NCBI RefSeq assembly: GCF_002355655.1
Contig: NZ_AP017569.1
Span: 62,001-126,000 of the forward strand
Origin: Halorubrum trapanicum
Lineage (GTDB): Archaea; Halobacteriota; Halobacteria; Halobacteriales; Haloferacaceae
Direction: 5' to 3'
DNA length: 64,000 nucleotides
Positions 8,057 through 16,877 of the stretch are shown piece by piece. The notes beneath the pieces were generated by a model that saw nothing but the letters and a program-made list of their open reading frames with translations, was not told the origin of the DNA and ran no database searches. Position 1 is the first letter of the stretch; each line of letters begins with the position of its first letter. Both the position numbers and the translations under genes were made by a program.

Positions 8057-9777
8057 GGACGCTCGACGGCGTCGGCAGCACGCCGCGTGCGGGGGTCGGG
8101 ACGGCGCGCTGGTACCGCCCGGACGCCGACCTGACGCTCCCCGACCGCCCGGATCCCGACTCGGTCGACGTCGACGCGGAACTGGATCGCTACGAGGCGG
8201 CCCGGGACGACGTGCGCGAGGCCCTGCGCGAGGCCCGCGACCGGACCGCCGAGCGCGTCGGCGAGGAGGAGGCGGCGGTGTTCGAGGCCCACGAGGGGTT
8301 CCTCGACGATCCGACGATAGTCGAGGACGTGGAGGCCGCGGTCCGCGGCGGGACGCCCGCGGCGCACGCCGTCGCGGACCGGTTCGACGAGGCGGTCTCG
8401 CAGTTCGAGGGGATGGAGGGCCGGATGGCCGAGCGCGCCGACGACCTGCGCGACGTCCGCGACCGGCTGCTCCGCGCGCTCCTCGACCGCGAATCCGGCG
8501 GGTCGACCGCCGCCGACCTCGCCGCGCTCCCCGAGGGGACGGTCCTGCTCGCGGAGCGGCTCACCCCGAGCGACACCGCCGCGCTCGACCCGGACGCGGT
8601 CGCCGGAATCGCCACGGTCGAGGGGGGCCGCACCTCACACGCCGCGATCATCGCGCGGTCGCTGGCGATCCCCGCGGTCGTCGGCGTGGGCGAGGCGCTC
8701 GAATCGGTCGCGGACGGAGAGACCCTCCTCGTCGACGGTGAGGCCGGCGAGGTCGTCGTCGACCCGAACGAGGCGCGCCGCGACGCGGTGCGGGAGGCGG
8801 GTCCGGACGCGATCCGCGAGCGCGTCGAGACGGCAGACGGCCGGCCGGTCGAGGTCGCGGCCAACGTCGGCGGCGAGGCCGAGTTGGGGCCGGCCGCCGA
8901 GCGCGGCGCCGACGGGGTCGGGCTGTTCCGCACCGAGTTCCTCTTCGTCGACCGCGAGGCACCGCCGAGCGAGGCGGAGCAGTACGAGGCCGTGACGGCG
9001 GCGCTGTCGGCGTTCGACGACCCCAAGGACCGGGTCGTCGTACGCACACTCGACGTCGGCGGCGACAAGCCGGTCCCCTACCTCGACCTCCCGGACGAGG
9101 AGAACCCGTTCCTCGGGCGGCGCGGGGTCCGGCTGTCGCTCGACGAGCACGCGGACCTCTTCGAGACGCAGCTCCGGGCGCTGCTCCGGGCCGCCGCGAC
9201 CGAGGCGGGCGACGGGCTGGCCGTGATGTTCCCGCTCGTGACGCGGGTCGAGGAAGTCGAGCGCGCGGTCGACGCCGTCGACTCGGTCGCCGACGACCTC
9301 ACCGACGAGGGCGTCGCCCACGCGGTCCCCGAGCTGGGCGCGATGGTCGAGACGCCGGCGGCGGCATTCCTCGCGGACGCGCTCGCCGACCGCCTCGACT
9401 TCCTGAGCGTCGGGACGAACGACCTCTCGCAGTACGTGATGGCGGCCGACCGCGGGAACGACGCGGTCGCCGAGTACCACGACCCGCTCCACCCGGCGGT
9501 GCTGCGCGCGCTCGACCACACGACCGCGGCCGTCGAGGGGACCGACGCCTGGGTCGGGATGTGCGGCGAGATGGCCGGCGATCCGGCGCTGACGGAGCTG
9601 CTCGTCGGGCTGGGCTTCGACGAGCTCAGCATGAGCGCGGTGACGGTCCCGGACGTGAAACGGCGGATCCGCGGGGTCGATGCCGACGCCGCGGCGTCGC
9701 TCGCGGCCGACGCGGTCGCCTGCGAGACGCGGAGCGAGGTGCTGGACGTGCTTGGCCTCGACGACCGCGCGGCGTAG
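8053..9777 (+). CDS. ptsI: PTS enzyme I (phosphoenolpyruvate--protein phosphotransferase)
   Basis: 574 aa, full length. GTG start at 8053 in a GTGA overlap with ptsH, so the two are translationally coupled. The N-terminal domain carries the active-site histidine in GGRTSHAAIIARSLAIPAVVG. The PEP-binding barrel shows GLFRTEFLF, RTLDVGGDK, FLGRRGVRL, the SVGTNDLSQY signature and CGEMAGD. It transfers phosphate from PEP to HPr. It faces the dhaM end of dhaKLM, with convergent stops 43 bp apart. Confidence 0.95.
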   Translation: MRTLDGVGSTPRAGVGTARWYRPDADLTLPDRPDPDSVDVDAELDRYEAARDDVREALREARDRTAERVGEEEAAVFEAHEGFLDDPTIVEDVEAAVRGGTPAAHAVADRFDEAVSQFEGMEGRMAERADDLRDVRDRLLRALLDRESGGSTAADLAALPEGTVLLAERLTPSDTAALDPDAVAGIATVEGGRTSHAAIIARSLAIPAVVGVGEALESVADGETLLVDGEAGEVVVDPNEARRDAVREAGPDAIRERVETADGRPVEVAANVGGEAELGPAAERGADGVGLFRTEFLFVDREAPPSEAEQYEAVTAALSAFDDPKDRVVVRTLDVGGDKPVPYLDLPDEENPFLGRRGVRLSLDEHADLFETQLRALLRAAATEAGDGLAVMFPLVTRVEEVERAVDAVDSVADDLTDEGVAHAVPELGAMVETPAAAFLADALADRLDFLSVGTNDLSQYVMAADRGNDAVAEYHDPLHPAVLRALDHTTAAVEGTDAWVGMCGEMAGDPALTELLVGLGFDELSMSAVTVPDVKRRIRGVDADAAASLAADAVACETRSEVLDVLGLDDRAA

Positions 9778-9820
9778 ACCGCATCGGAGCGAGAGCGGGG
9801 CGGCGACGAGCCGGCCCGTC

Positions 9821-10222
9821 TTACAGCTTCTCGATGTCGCGGGCCGCCTCCGCCTGCTCGCGGACGGACTCGACCGTGGCCGACGGGTCGGTGGCCGCGA
9901 CCGCCGCGTTGACCGCGCCCTCGAGGACGGGGGCGTCGGCGATTACCGCCTCCGCCTCGCTCAGTTCGACGGCGACGTCCGCGTTCATCACCGCGCTGCC
10001 GAGGTCGACGAGGACGACGACGCCGTCCGCGTCGGCGGCGTCACTCCCCTCCCCGGCCGCGGCGTCGATGGCGTCCTCGATGGCGTCGGGGACGGTGCCG
10101 ATCCCGCCCTTCCCGTCGCCGCCGACCGGCTCGATGCGGGTGTCGCCGGCCATCTCGGCGGCGACCTCCGCGATCCCCTCCGCGGCGCGCTCGCTGTGCG
10201 AGACGACGACGATCCCGACCAT
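9821..10222 (-). CDS. dhaM: Dihydroxyacetone kinase phosphotransfer subunit DhaM
   Basis: 133 aa: a single EIIA-Man-type domain with the phosphorylatable histidine at H9 (IVVVSHSERAAEG) and the LVDLGSAVMNAD motif. Unlike E. coli DhaM it lacks fused HPr and EI-like domains, so it depends on separate HPr and EI, which are encoded immediately next door. Its start overlaps the dhaL stop (TGATG), making it the last gene of dhaKLM. Confidence 0.93.
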   Translation of the reverse strand: MVGIVVVSHSERAAEGIAEVAAEMAGDTRIEPVGGDGKGGIGTVPDAIEDAIDAAAGEGSDAADADGVVVLVDLGSAVMNADVAVELSEAEAVIADAPVLEGAVNAAVAATDPSATVESVREQAEAARDIEKL

Positions 10223-10959
10223 CAGTCGTCCTCCGAGGCCGCCGCGGAGCCGTCGTCGGCCGCCTCGTCCGGATCCTCGTCCGGGATCGTCGGCGACGAG
10301 GCGTCCGTCTCGGGGACGTCGACGCCGACCCGGTTCGCGGCGACGTCGAGGACCTCTTCGAGGATGAACAAGGTGCTGGTTGCCCCCGGGTCCTGGTGGC
10401 CGACCGAGCGCCAGCCGAGGTAGGAGGCGCGGCCCTTCCGCGCGCGGATCGGGACGGTGAACGCGACGCCGCGCTCGGCGGCGTCGACCGCCTTCGCGAG
10501 CGCCTCGACCGGCGGGAGGTCGTCGACCTCGATCGACTTCTTGAACGTGTGGACCGCGGGGGTCAGCGCGTCGACCATCGTCTGGTCGCCGACGCGCGCG
10601 TCGCCGCGGTCCTCCACCTTCTCCAGGTAGGTCTCCGCGAACGCGACCGCGGTCTCGGGGGTGATCCCCTCGTCGAGCTCGCCCGCCGCGAACACGAGCG
10701 ACCCGCCGAACAGCGGTCCGGAGGCGCCGCCGACCTCGGCCATCAGCGTCTTGCCGACCGTCTTCGCGACGGCCTCGGCGTCCGGGTCGTCGAGGTCGCG
10801 CGCGGCGTCGGCCGCCTCGGCCCAGCCGCGCGCCATGTTCCCGCCGTGGTCGGCGTCGCCGATGGCGGAGTCGAGCTGCGTCAGGTGGTCGCGCTCGGCC
10901 TCGATGCGCTCGGCGACCGCCTCGACGGCCGCGACGACCGCGGCGCCGTCGTCGGTCAT
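10222..10959 (-). CDS. dhaL: Dihydroxyacetone kinase ADP-binding subunit DhaL
   Basis: 245 aa. The nucleotide and Mg-binding aspartates lie in LTQLDSAIGDADHGGNMARG, with SGPLFGGSL after them and SYLGWRSVGHQDPGA near residue 185. In PTS-type systems the ADP stays bound and is re-phosphorylated by DhaM. The C-terminus (last 40 residues) is acidic. The ATG at 10959 overlaps the dhaK stop by 4 nt (ATGA); the open frame farther upstream is dhaK antiframe. Confidence 0.93.
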   Translation of the reverse strand: MTDDGAAVVAAVEAVAERIEAERDHLTQLDSAIGDADHGGNMARGWAEAADAARDLDDPDAEAVAKTVGKTLMAEVGGASGPLFGGSLVFAAGELDEGITPETAVAFAETYLEKVEDRGDARVGDQTMVDALTPAVHTFKKSIEVDDLPPVEALAKAVDAAERGVAFTVPIRARKGRASYLGWRSVGHQDPGATSTLFILEEVLDVAANRVGVDVPETDASSPTIPDEDPDEAADDGSAAASEDD

Positions 10960-11954
10960 TTCTTCGTCAGCGCCGGGGTGTCGGCCGGCGCGTCGAACAG
11001 CTCCTTCAGCTCGTCGTCGACCGCGCACACCGTGATCGACGCGCCGGCCATGTCGAGCGAGGTCATGTAGTCGCCGACCCACGCGTCGTACGTCTCCAGG
11101 CCGCGCTCGCCGAGCAGCTCCTGGAGCCGGCGGTTGACGACGAACAGCTCCATCTGCGGCGTGGCGCCCATCCCGTTGACGACCGTGAGCACCTCCTGCC
11201 CCTCGTCGAGGTCGAGGTCGTCGAGGACCGCCTCGGTGAGGTGTTCGGTCACCTCGTCCGCGGGCATCGCCTCGGTGCGCTCGGTGCCCGGCTCGCCGTG
11301 GATCCCGATGCCGAGCTCGATCTCGTCGTCGCCGAGATCGAAGGTTGGCTCGCCCTTCTCTGGGGTGACGCAGGAGGTGAGCGCCGTGCCCATCGTGCCG
11401 ACGTTGTCGACCACCTTCTCCGCGACGCGCTTGACCTCCGAGAGGTCGGCGCCCTGCGCGGCCTTCGCGCCCGCGGCCTTGTGGACGAGGATGGTCCCGC
11501 AGACGCCGCGGCGCCCGGAGGTGTACAGCGAGTCCTCGACGGCCACGTCGTCGTTCACCACGACGCTCTCGACCTCGACGCCCTCCATCTCCGCGAGCTC
11601 GATGGCGGTCTCGAAGTTCATCACGTCGCCCTCGTAGTTCTTGATGATCGCGAGGACGCCGTCGCCCGCGTCGCAGGCGCCGATCAGCGCCTCGAACTCG
11701 TCGGCGGTCGGCGAGGAGAACACGTCGCCCGCGGCCGCCCCGTCGAGCATGCCGTCGCCGATGTACCCCGCGTGCGTCGGCTCGTGGCCGCTGCCGCCCC
11801 CGGTCACCAGCGCCACCTTGTCGTCGACCGGCGCGTCGTCGCGCACGAGCACCTGCGTGTCCGGCAGCCGCCGCAGGCGGTCGGGATGCGCCGCCGTCAT
11901 CCCGTCGAGCATCTCGTCGACGACGTCGTCCGGATCGTTGATCAGCTTCTTCAT
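10956..11954 (-). CDS. dhaK: Dihydroxyacetone kinase substrate-binding subunit DhaK
   Basis: 332 aa. It has GGGSGHEPTHAGYIG at about residue 50, DVFSSP, the NYEGDVMNF segment, and the histidine that forms the hemiaminal with dihydroxyacetone in GIGIHGEPGTER (about 220). The first gene of dhaKLM: DHA plus phosphate from PEP, through EI-HPr-DhaM-DhaL, gives DHAP for glycolysis. DHA is a plausible overflow product of glycerol use in brines (established for other haloarchaea; inferred here). A TATA-like box at 11982-11989 predicts a leaderless mRNA. Confidence 0.95.
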   Translation of the reverse strand: MKKLINDPDDVVDEMLDGMTAAHPDRLRRLPDTQVLVRDDAPVDDKVALVTGGGSGHEPTHAGYIGDGMLDGAAAGDVFSSPTADEFEALIGACDAGDGVLAIIKNYEGDVMNFETAIELAEMEGVEVESVVVNDDVAVEDSLYTSGRRGVCGTILVHKAAGAKAAQGADLSEVKRVAEKVVDNVGTMGTALTSCVTPEKGEPTFDLGDDEIELGIGIHGEPGTERTEAMPADEVTEHLTEAVLDDLDLDEGQEVLTVVNGMGATPQMELFVVNRRLQELLGERGLETYDAWVGDYMTSLDMAGASITVCAVDDELKELFDAPADTPALTKK

Positions 11955-11981
11955 GATCGTTGGTACCGACTCGCGCTGAGC

Positions 11982-11989
11982 GGTTAAAC
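11982..11989 (-). promoter_or_regulatory. TATA-like box of dhaKLM
   Basis: GTTTAACC on the minus strand, about 28 nt before the dhaK ATG at 11954. Confidence 0.5.
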
Positions 11990-12052
11990 GTAGTGGGGGC
12001 GAGGGTCGCCGCACCGCCGGCAGAAAGATTGCTCGCCGCGCCCGGCGAGCGG

Positions 12053-12415
12053 TCAGTTCGGTTCGACGTCGAGGGTGCCGCACTCGCGACAGCGGAACGC
12101 GCCGCCGTCGGTTCGGTCCGGCACGCGGAACTCGTGGCCGTGTTCGCAGACGCCGCCGTCGTCGAACGCGTCCGCGACCGGGTCGAGGTCGACCGACTCG
12201 CAGGCCGGGCACGCGTACGTCCCGTTCCCGATCTCGGTCGGCGCGGCGAAGTAGTGGCCTTTCAGGCAGCGGCCGCCGTTCCGGATCCCCTCGGCGCCCG
12301 GCGAGACGTTCTTCGCGTTGCACCGCGGGCAGTAGTAGGTGCCGCCCCCGGTGCGGCCCGCCGACGCGAAGTAGTGGCCGTTCGAACAGGTCCCGCCGTC
12401 CTCGAACATGTCCAT
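12053..12415 (-). CDS. Triplicated zinc-module protein (three 40-residue repeats)
   Basis: 120 aa from the ATG at 12415. It consists of three copies of one module with exact 40-residue periodicity: C10, H14, C29, C32; C50, H54, C69, C72; and C90, H94, C109, C112. Each reads GG-x-C-x3-H-[YE]F...C-x2-C. It is therefore expected to bind three zinc ions as small ribbons. No enzymatic domain is present; protein-protein or nucleic-acid scaffolding is possible. It is monocistronic, between dhaK and a small membrane protein. Its function is not recognised. Confidence 0.8.
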   Translation of the reverse strand: MDMFEDGGTCSNGHYFASAGRTGGGTYYCPRCNAKNVSPGAEGIRNGGRCLKGHYFAAPTEIGNGTYACPACESVDLDPVADAFDDGGVCEHGHEFRVPDRTDGGAFRCRECGTLDVEPN

Positions 12416-12523
12416 ACCCCGGCGCACGGTGAACTGCGGTATAAATTCCCGGCCTCGATTCGTTCAATTATTTCGAAACGAGCCGCGGTCGCTCGGCGCC
12501 GCGCCGCCTCGCTCGGCGTCGGG

Positions 12524-12730
12524 TTACAGCGCCCAGCTGGCGAGGACCCCGAGCACCACCACGGCGCCGAGGACGGTCAGCGCGCCGCCGACGAGCGGCG
12601 AGTCGGCGAGCAGCGGGACGCCGACCGCCACCGCCGCGAGGCCGGCGAGCAGGAGGAGGATTTTCAGGATGATCGTGGGGACCAATTCCAGGATAACGTC
12701 GAAGACGAGTTCGGCTATTTCGTCGAGCAT
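12524..12730 (-). CDS. Small two-helix membrane protein
   Basis: 68 aa, almost entirely hydrophobic: an amphipathic N-terminus (MLDEIAELVFDVILEL) and two membrane segments (about 15-40 and 45-66). Composition and GC3 match the chromosome, unlike the AT-rich island that begins about 130 bp to its right. It resembles small haloarchaeal membrane proteins of unknown role. Confidence 0.6.
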   Translation of the reverse strand: MLDEIAELVFDVILELVPTIILKILLLLAGLAAVAVGVPLLADSPLVGGALTVLGAVVVLGVLASWAL

Positions 12731-13056
12731 GGGTTTGAGGGCGTTTGGCGGTGGCCGTTGACTGATAAAAATATTCGGTGGTTCGGAACTCGTGGAGCGT
12801 GGTCTGGGCGACGTCGCGGTTCGCGCGGTCGGCGCGGACGATCGTCGCGAGCGCTGCCGGGTACTCTTATCTGAGAGTATATTCTAAAACTTCTGATAAA
12901 GAATTAATTAAGAATTATTACGAATAAAAGAATTCACTGACTCACAGTAAGGATAACTGTATCTTACAGGAGATCTAAATATAGTAAAATAGAGTAGACA
13001 TCTAGCCTCAATTATTTAACCTGCCAATCCAGTTGGAAATGTAGCTACATACCAAC
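12731..13056. other. AT-rich non-coding left boundary of the island
   Basis: No gene is seen. Base composition changes abruptly at about 12860-12880. An inverted repeat, TACTCT at 12862-12867 and AGAGTA at 12874-12879, sits at the transition. To its right are stretches such as AAGAATTAATTAAGAATT that contrast with the GC-rich flank. A TATA-like ATTTAACC (about 13013-13020) could serve the gene at 13057. No integrase or clear attachment duplication was found. Confidence 0.6.
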
Positions 13057-13971
13057 ATGAGCGCAGATGAGGAACAAATACCCGAAGAAGATATTTCTAC
13101 AGTAATTACCCTACAACAATCTCACTACCAGCATGTCCAATCAATGGCAGCCACATTCCTCAGTATTTTACTTACGCTTGTTATTGCTGTTGGGGGTTTG
13201 GTATCCGCGGGATTAATATCGATACAACCTCCGGAAGTACCGTCGGGTGTGGAGCCATTCAATATGTTAGTTCTATGGACATTCAATTTCTCAATACCTC
13301 AGGGATCTGTGAAAATGCTGGTGAGTACAGGAATCGGTTACTCGGTATTGTATGTCGTTACTGGATTCCTCATTATACTCGTTGCTTGTTCGAAGCTTCT
13401 CTCCTGTCTGAATATTGAGGTTCTCAAACCTAATGAATCCATTAGGGGCATTAACGAACTGTCTACTACCTATGACTCAGATCCAACTGAAAGGATTAAA
13501 ACAGGCTGGGTATTGGACAACTCGAAACTGAACTCCAGAATTGATCGTAAATTTAGAAGTGCCCAACTTCATCTGGCGTTGGGGACATTTTTCATACTCT
13601 ACGCCACTCTCCGTATCTTATTTGCTTCAGATCTTGTTGTTGGATACTTACTCATACTAGTTTGCTCTCTCCCACTCTTCGTACTGAGTGTGTTGCTGTA
13701 CTACCCCTGTATATGCTTAAAAGATATCTACCACTTCTACTGTTCAACTACTGTCCCGGAGAAGCATCGTGATACAGTGCTCCAATCTCAAATATTGAGC
13801 GCAGTCTTAGGCGTTGCTCTGGCTTGGAATAGAGATTTCAAAATAACTGAGCGACTTAATCACCACCCTATCGTATACTTGTTCTATATCACTGGGATGC
13901 TCATTTTTTTAATACCATTTAGTGCAGACTTTATTGTCTTTATAGATGTTATTCTTTCAAATATTTTTTAA
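13057..13971 (+). CDS. Orphan multi-pass membrane protein, AT-rich (probably acquired)
   Basis: 304 aa. Hydrophobic segments lie at about 30-58, 80-112, 170-190, 193-220, 240-258 and 268-300; a polar cytosolic stretch (about 115-168) contains several Lys/Arg. Codon use is AT-rich (TTA, ATA, AAT are common), unlike typical haloarchaeal genes, and the protein is much less acidic. No family was recognised. Its 3' end overlaps the rhomboid gene by 15 nt in convergent orientation. The features fit a recently acquired membrane effector, but this is inference. Confidence 0.7.
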   Translation: MSADEEQIPEEDISTVITLQQSHYQHVQSMAATFLSILLTLVIAVGGLVSAGLISIQPPEVPSGVEPFNMLVLWTFNFSIPQGSVKMLVSTGIGYSVLYVVTGFLIILVACSKLLSCLNIEVLKPNESIRGINELSTTYDSDPTERIKTGWVLDNSKLNSRIDRKFRSAQLHLALGTFFILYATLRILFASDLVVGYLLILVCSLPLFVLSVLLYYPCICLKDIYHFYCSTTVPEKHRDTVLQSQILSAVLGVALAWNRDFKITERLNHHPIVYLFYITGMLIFLIPFSADFIVFIDVILSNIF

Positions 13972-14784
13972 ACCAGTACTAACCAATACTCCTACTATCA
14001 GGCCGACTCCGTGACCCACAATATTCGTAAACGTCCCACCCTCCACCAGCCCCACTGGAAACAGCGATACCACCAAAACCGCCAGCACAGTCACGACAAG
14101 CCCGCCAGAAACGACCCGAAATGCGAACGCTCGCGACGCGACATCGACCATCGGTAACTCCCAATCTCGCTCATACAGCGTCCCGATTACCTGAAGCCCG
14201 ATTCCGAACGTGACGAGGCCGGCGACGAGCGGTTGAATCCCTCCCGAGTACACCACGCTGACCAGTAGCATCAGGAACAACACGAGCGACTCGCCGACGA
14301 CCTTCGCGAGCTCCGATCCGTACGTATCCTTGACGGCGACGACGAACGCGACGAGCAGGAATCCAACGAACCCGCCGACGACGCCGGAGAAGCCACGAGA
14401 GTATCCTGTGTTTTCAGGCAGGAAAGTACCGAAGGCCAGTAGATTCCCGACGTTGACCACAATCGGGGTGACGAGGAGCAGCGCGATGGTCGTCCGTCGG
14501 AACCACTGTCGTCGATTGGTGTGGAGACAGAGCCCGTACGCGAACCCCACAGCGAGGAAGTAGCCGATGAGATTCCCGCTGAGGTGGCTGACGCTCGCGT
14601 GGACGTACGCAGCCGTAAATACGGTGTACCACTGTGGGTCACTCGGCGTGAGCGCGAGTTGCTGTTGGAGGGTTGTTGGCGTGAGGAAGTAAACTACTGA
14701 TAAAAGACCCGGTATACTCAATAACAGGAGTACATCTGAGCCTATCTCGTAACGAACCGGTGTTCCTGTGTCAGTCACGGCCAC
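13957..14784 (-). CDS. Rhomboid-family intramembrane serine protease
   Basis: 275 aa, six or seven membrane segments. The rhomboid hallmarks are in order: H-x-S-H-L-x-G-N with N71 (HLSGNLIG), the nucleophile in GFSG (S133), and the partner histidine in NIVGHGVG (H258). GTG start at 14784; the ATG just upstream (14788) is out of frame and soon stops. It would cleave membrane-anchored substrates within the bilayer. Composition is intermediate between island and chromosome. Neighbours are an orphan membrane protein and a DUF4209 protein, so its substrates might be encoded locally (speculative). Confidence 0.8.
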   Translation of the reverse strand: MAVTDTGTPVRYEIGSDVLLLLSIPGLLSVVYFLTPTTLQQQLALTPSDPQWYTVFTAAYVHASVSHLSGNLIGYFLAVGFAYGLCLHTNRRQWFRRTTIALLLVTPIVVNVGNLLAFGTFLPENTGYSRGFSGVVGGFVGFLLVAFVVAVKDTYGSELAKVVGESLVLFLMLLVSVVYSGGIQPLVAGLVTFGIGLQVIGTLYERDWELPMVDVASRAFAFRVVSGGLVVTVLAVLVVSLFPVGLVEGGTFTNIVGHGVGLIVGVLVSTGLKNI

Positions 14785-14805
14785 TCATCTATCCCACTAC
14801 GTGTT

Positions 14806-16731
14806 TCAAGCATTATCTCCCGAGCACCGGAGATGGTCCTCAGTGGATGTGGTCTCAACCATTCCGACCGCTTCTAACACCTTTACTCTAGCATATGCGA
14901 GTTCGTGTGGTATGTCAAATTGGCTAGCGATTTCTTTGACCGAAGGCTGAGTGGATGTAATATACTCCACAAGCTCATCGTCTTTCACATCTGGGGTTTC
15001 ACGGTACGGTTTGATCGCAAACTCAAATCCCCCTGAACCGTACGATACACGCTCTGGAATTCCATACTGACTCCAGAAATGGGTCTTACTGAATCTAGCT
15101 ATAATTCGAAGGAGGTCGACTAGAATACACATCGACCTATATTGGTCGTTCTCACTAGGACGAAGTAATCCGTGAGCAACTCTATTTCGGATATTCCCCA
15201 TTAGGAGCTGCCCAACAGGCTCGTTATACATGTACTCTAAATACCTTCCAAATCCCCCGTCAAGATATTCCTTAGTCTTTGGTAGAAGGCTTCCTAAGGT
15301 CCGAGTACCTGTTCCGTCTTCCATCAGGGCATCAACGTCTTCTCCTTTCTCACGGAGGATCGTATAGAGAGTTGACTCAATATGTGGTGCTCCAAGATGT
15401 ATCGCTTCCGCGTGCCTTTGTTCAAATACGGCGGTGATCATAGTCGTCAGGTAGTATATGTTATCTGAATCTAGCACCGGAATCTGATTTATAAACTCGT
15501 ACAGGTCTGCTTCAAACAGTTCCCTATCCGTGATCAGGGAAGAAAATACACTAATTAGAAGAGGAATTCTGATCTGTGTATCAATAATATATTGCGACGA
15601 TATATCTGCGTCTTCGGGATCGAATTCAACCAAGTGACCGCTGTAGGACAGTCCCATTGTACCGATCATCTCTAGGAGTGGTGTCCCATCTGAAATCTGA
15701 TCAGGGTTTGGAACGAACTGCTCATTTGTGAGGAGCCAGAATAGAGCTGCTTGCTTATCGTACACCTCTGATATCTGTTCAAACCGAGATAAGTACCGGT
15801 TTATCTGCCACTTGTGCTGTGTGTCTCCGCCAGTATATTCGATCTTCGCCCCATCTCTTTTGAGATCACGAGCAGCAGATTCTGCGGCCCTGCGCAGGTT
15901 TCTTTTCCATTGATTCTTTTCCTCCTCTGATAATCTCTCCATCGCGAGGTCATCTTTTAGACCCTCCAGCAACTCATCCGCCTCTAACATCGAACTTCGG
16001 TCTCCCTGTTGTTTTGAGTTGAGCCTGTATGTTTCCACATACCGATCTCTGAGTCCATCATCCTCTACATCTACAATTTCTGCCAATTCAATCGTCTCAG
16101 CAAGAAGGTCTCTCTCTTGGAAAAAAGAATTATCTTGGCGAAGTTTGTTTGTAGCCTGAATACAGGCGCTGATTGCTTGTATTCCATATTCAGGATTCTC
16201 CTCTAAATTGTCCGGATTATCTAATAGGAGTCTTACGAGGTCGCCAAAGGCACCTAATGGAATATCATCCTCCTCAGCAAGCTTCTCAAGTTGACTCACA
16301 GCTCGCTGGATCTCCAAGTCGAAGTTCATCGAAAGCTTAGCTTGGAGAGGGATGAGCCGTTGTAGACAAAAGACGGCGACATAATGCCACGCGCGGCGAT
16401 CAGCTCGCTTGTAGCCCAGATCAAGCAGATGTACCGCTGCTCTGCCGTGGTGGTACTTGCTTCTGTTAACTTCCCATTCGGCGATCCCGAGTATGGCAAT
16501 CAGTTCGGGATGAAATTCCGTGGTGGCGTCAACTGCTGATCGTATTTTTCCAACAGGCTCCTCACCGGTATAATCGGCAAACACTATCCACTGGTATACT
16601 GAGCGGAGGTCAGAGGAATACCTGTACGCATCATTTTCGCTCTCAAGCGCTTGGCGGCGGTGTTCATCAATGTCCTCCGCGTCGGGAAAATAGTGTGCGA
16701 CTTCGTTCTCTGATGGAAATCGCAGTATCAT
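14806..16731 (-). CDS. DUF4209-type protein with RNxxxHG (HEPN-like) motif and C-terminal winged helix
   Basis: 641 aa, AT-rich codon usage. The C-terminal third carries HLGAPHIESTLYTILREKG, GTRTLGSLLP and RNRVAHG (R515-G521). This is the conserved RNxxxHG signature of DUF4209, and it also satisfies the R-x4-H rule of HEPN RNases. Residues about 585-635 look like an appended HTH (PSVKEIASQFDIPHELAYARVKVLEAVG). The N-terminal 400 residues are helical with no recognised domain. HEPN proteins frequently act in antiviral or abortive-infection systems; here the role is inferred from motif and island context. Start: ATG at 16731. Confidence 0.72.
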   Translation of the reverse strand: MILRFPSENEVAHYFPDAEDIDEHRRQALESENDAYRYSSDLRSVYQWIVFADYTGEEPVGKIRSAVDATTEFHPELIAILGIAEWEVNRSKYHHGRAAVHLLDLGYKRADRRAWHYVAVFCLQRLIPLQAKLSMNFDLEIQRAVSQLEKLAEEDDIPLGAFGDLVRLLLDNPDNLEENPEYGIQAISACIQATNKLRQDNSFFQERDLLAETIELAEIVDVEDDGLRDRYVETYRLNSKQQGDRSSMLEADELLEGLKDDLAMERLSEEEKNQWKRNLRRAAESAARDLKRDGAKIEYTGGDTQHKWQINRYLSRFEQISEVYDKQAALFWLLTNEQFVPNPDQISDGTPLLEMIGTMGLSYSGHLVEFDPEDADISSQYIIDTQIRIPLLISVFSSLITDRELFEADLYEFINQIPVLDSDNIYYLTTMITAVFEQRHAEAIHLGAPHIESTLYTILREKGEDVDALMEDGTGTRTLGSLLPKTKEYLDGGFGRYLEYMYNEPVGQLLMGNIRNRVAHGLLRPSENDQYRSMCILVDLLRIIARFSKTHFWSQYGIPERVSYGSGGFEFAIKPYRETPDVKDDELVEYITSTQPSVKEIASQFDIPHELAYARVKVLEAVGMVETTSTEDHLRCSGDNA

Positions 16732-16877
16732 GTTATATTGTCAATAGACACACCACAATTAAATCACACGGCGAGGTGCTTCCCACAACCGTCAAGTTAC
16801 CACTATACGGTGTATCCGTGGAATTGTTTCAATAGGCTCGGGAAACCCTCAAGAGACCACTCTCACAAAACCTGTCT

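Noticed and set aside
12860-12880. Inverted repeat at the island's left edge as an attachment site
   Set aside because: No matching copy was found at the right side, and there is no integrase, so it is only noted in the boundary entry.
16800-16870. GTTTCAATAGGCTCGGGAAACCC-like stretch resembling a CRISPR repeat start
   Set aside because: Only one occurrence and no spaced copies; haloarchaeal repeats begin similarly by chance. No CRISPR array in the window.
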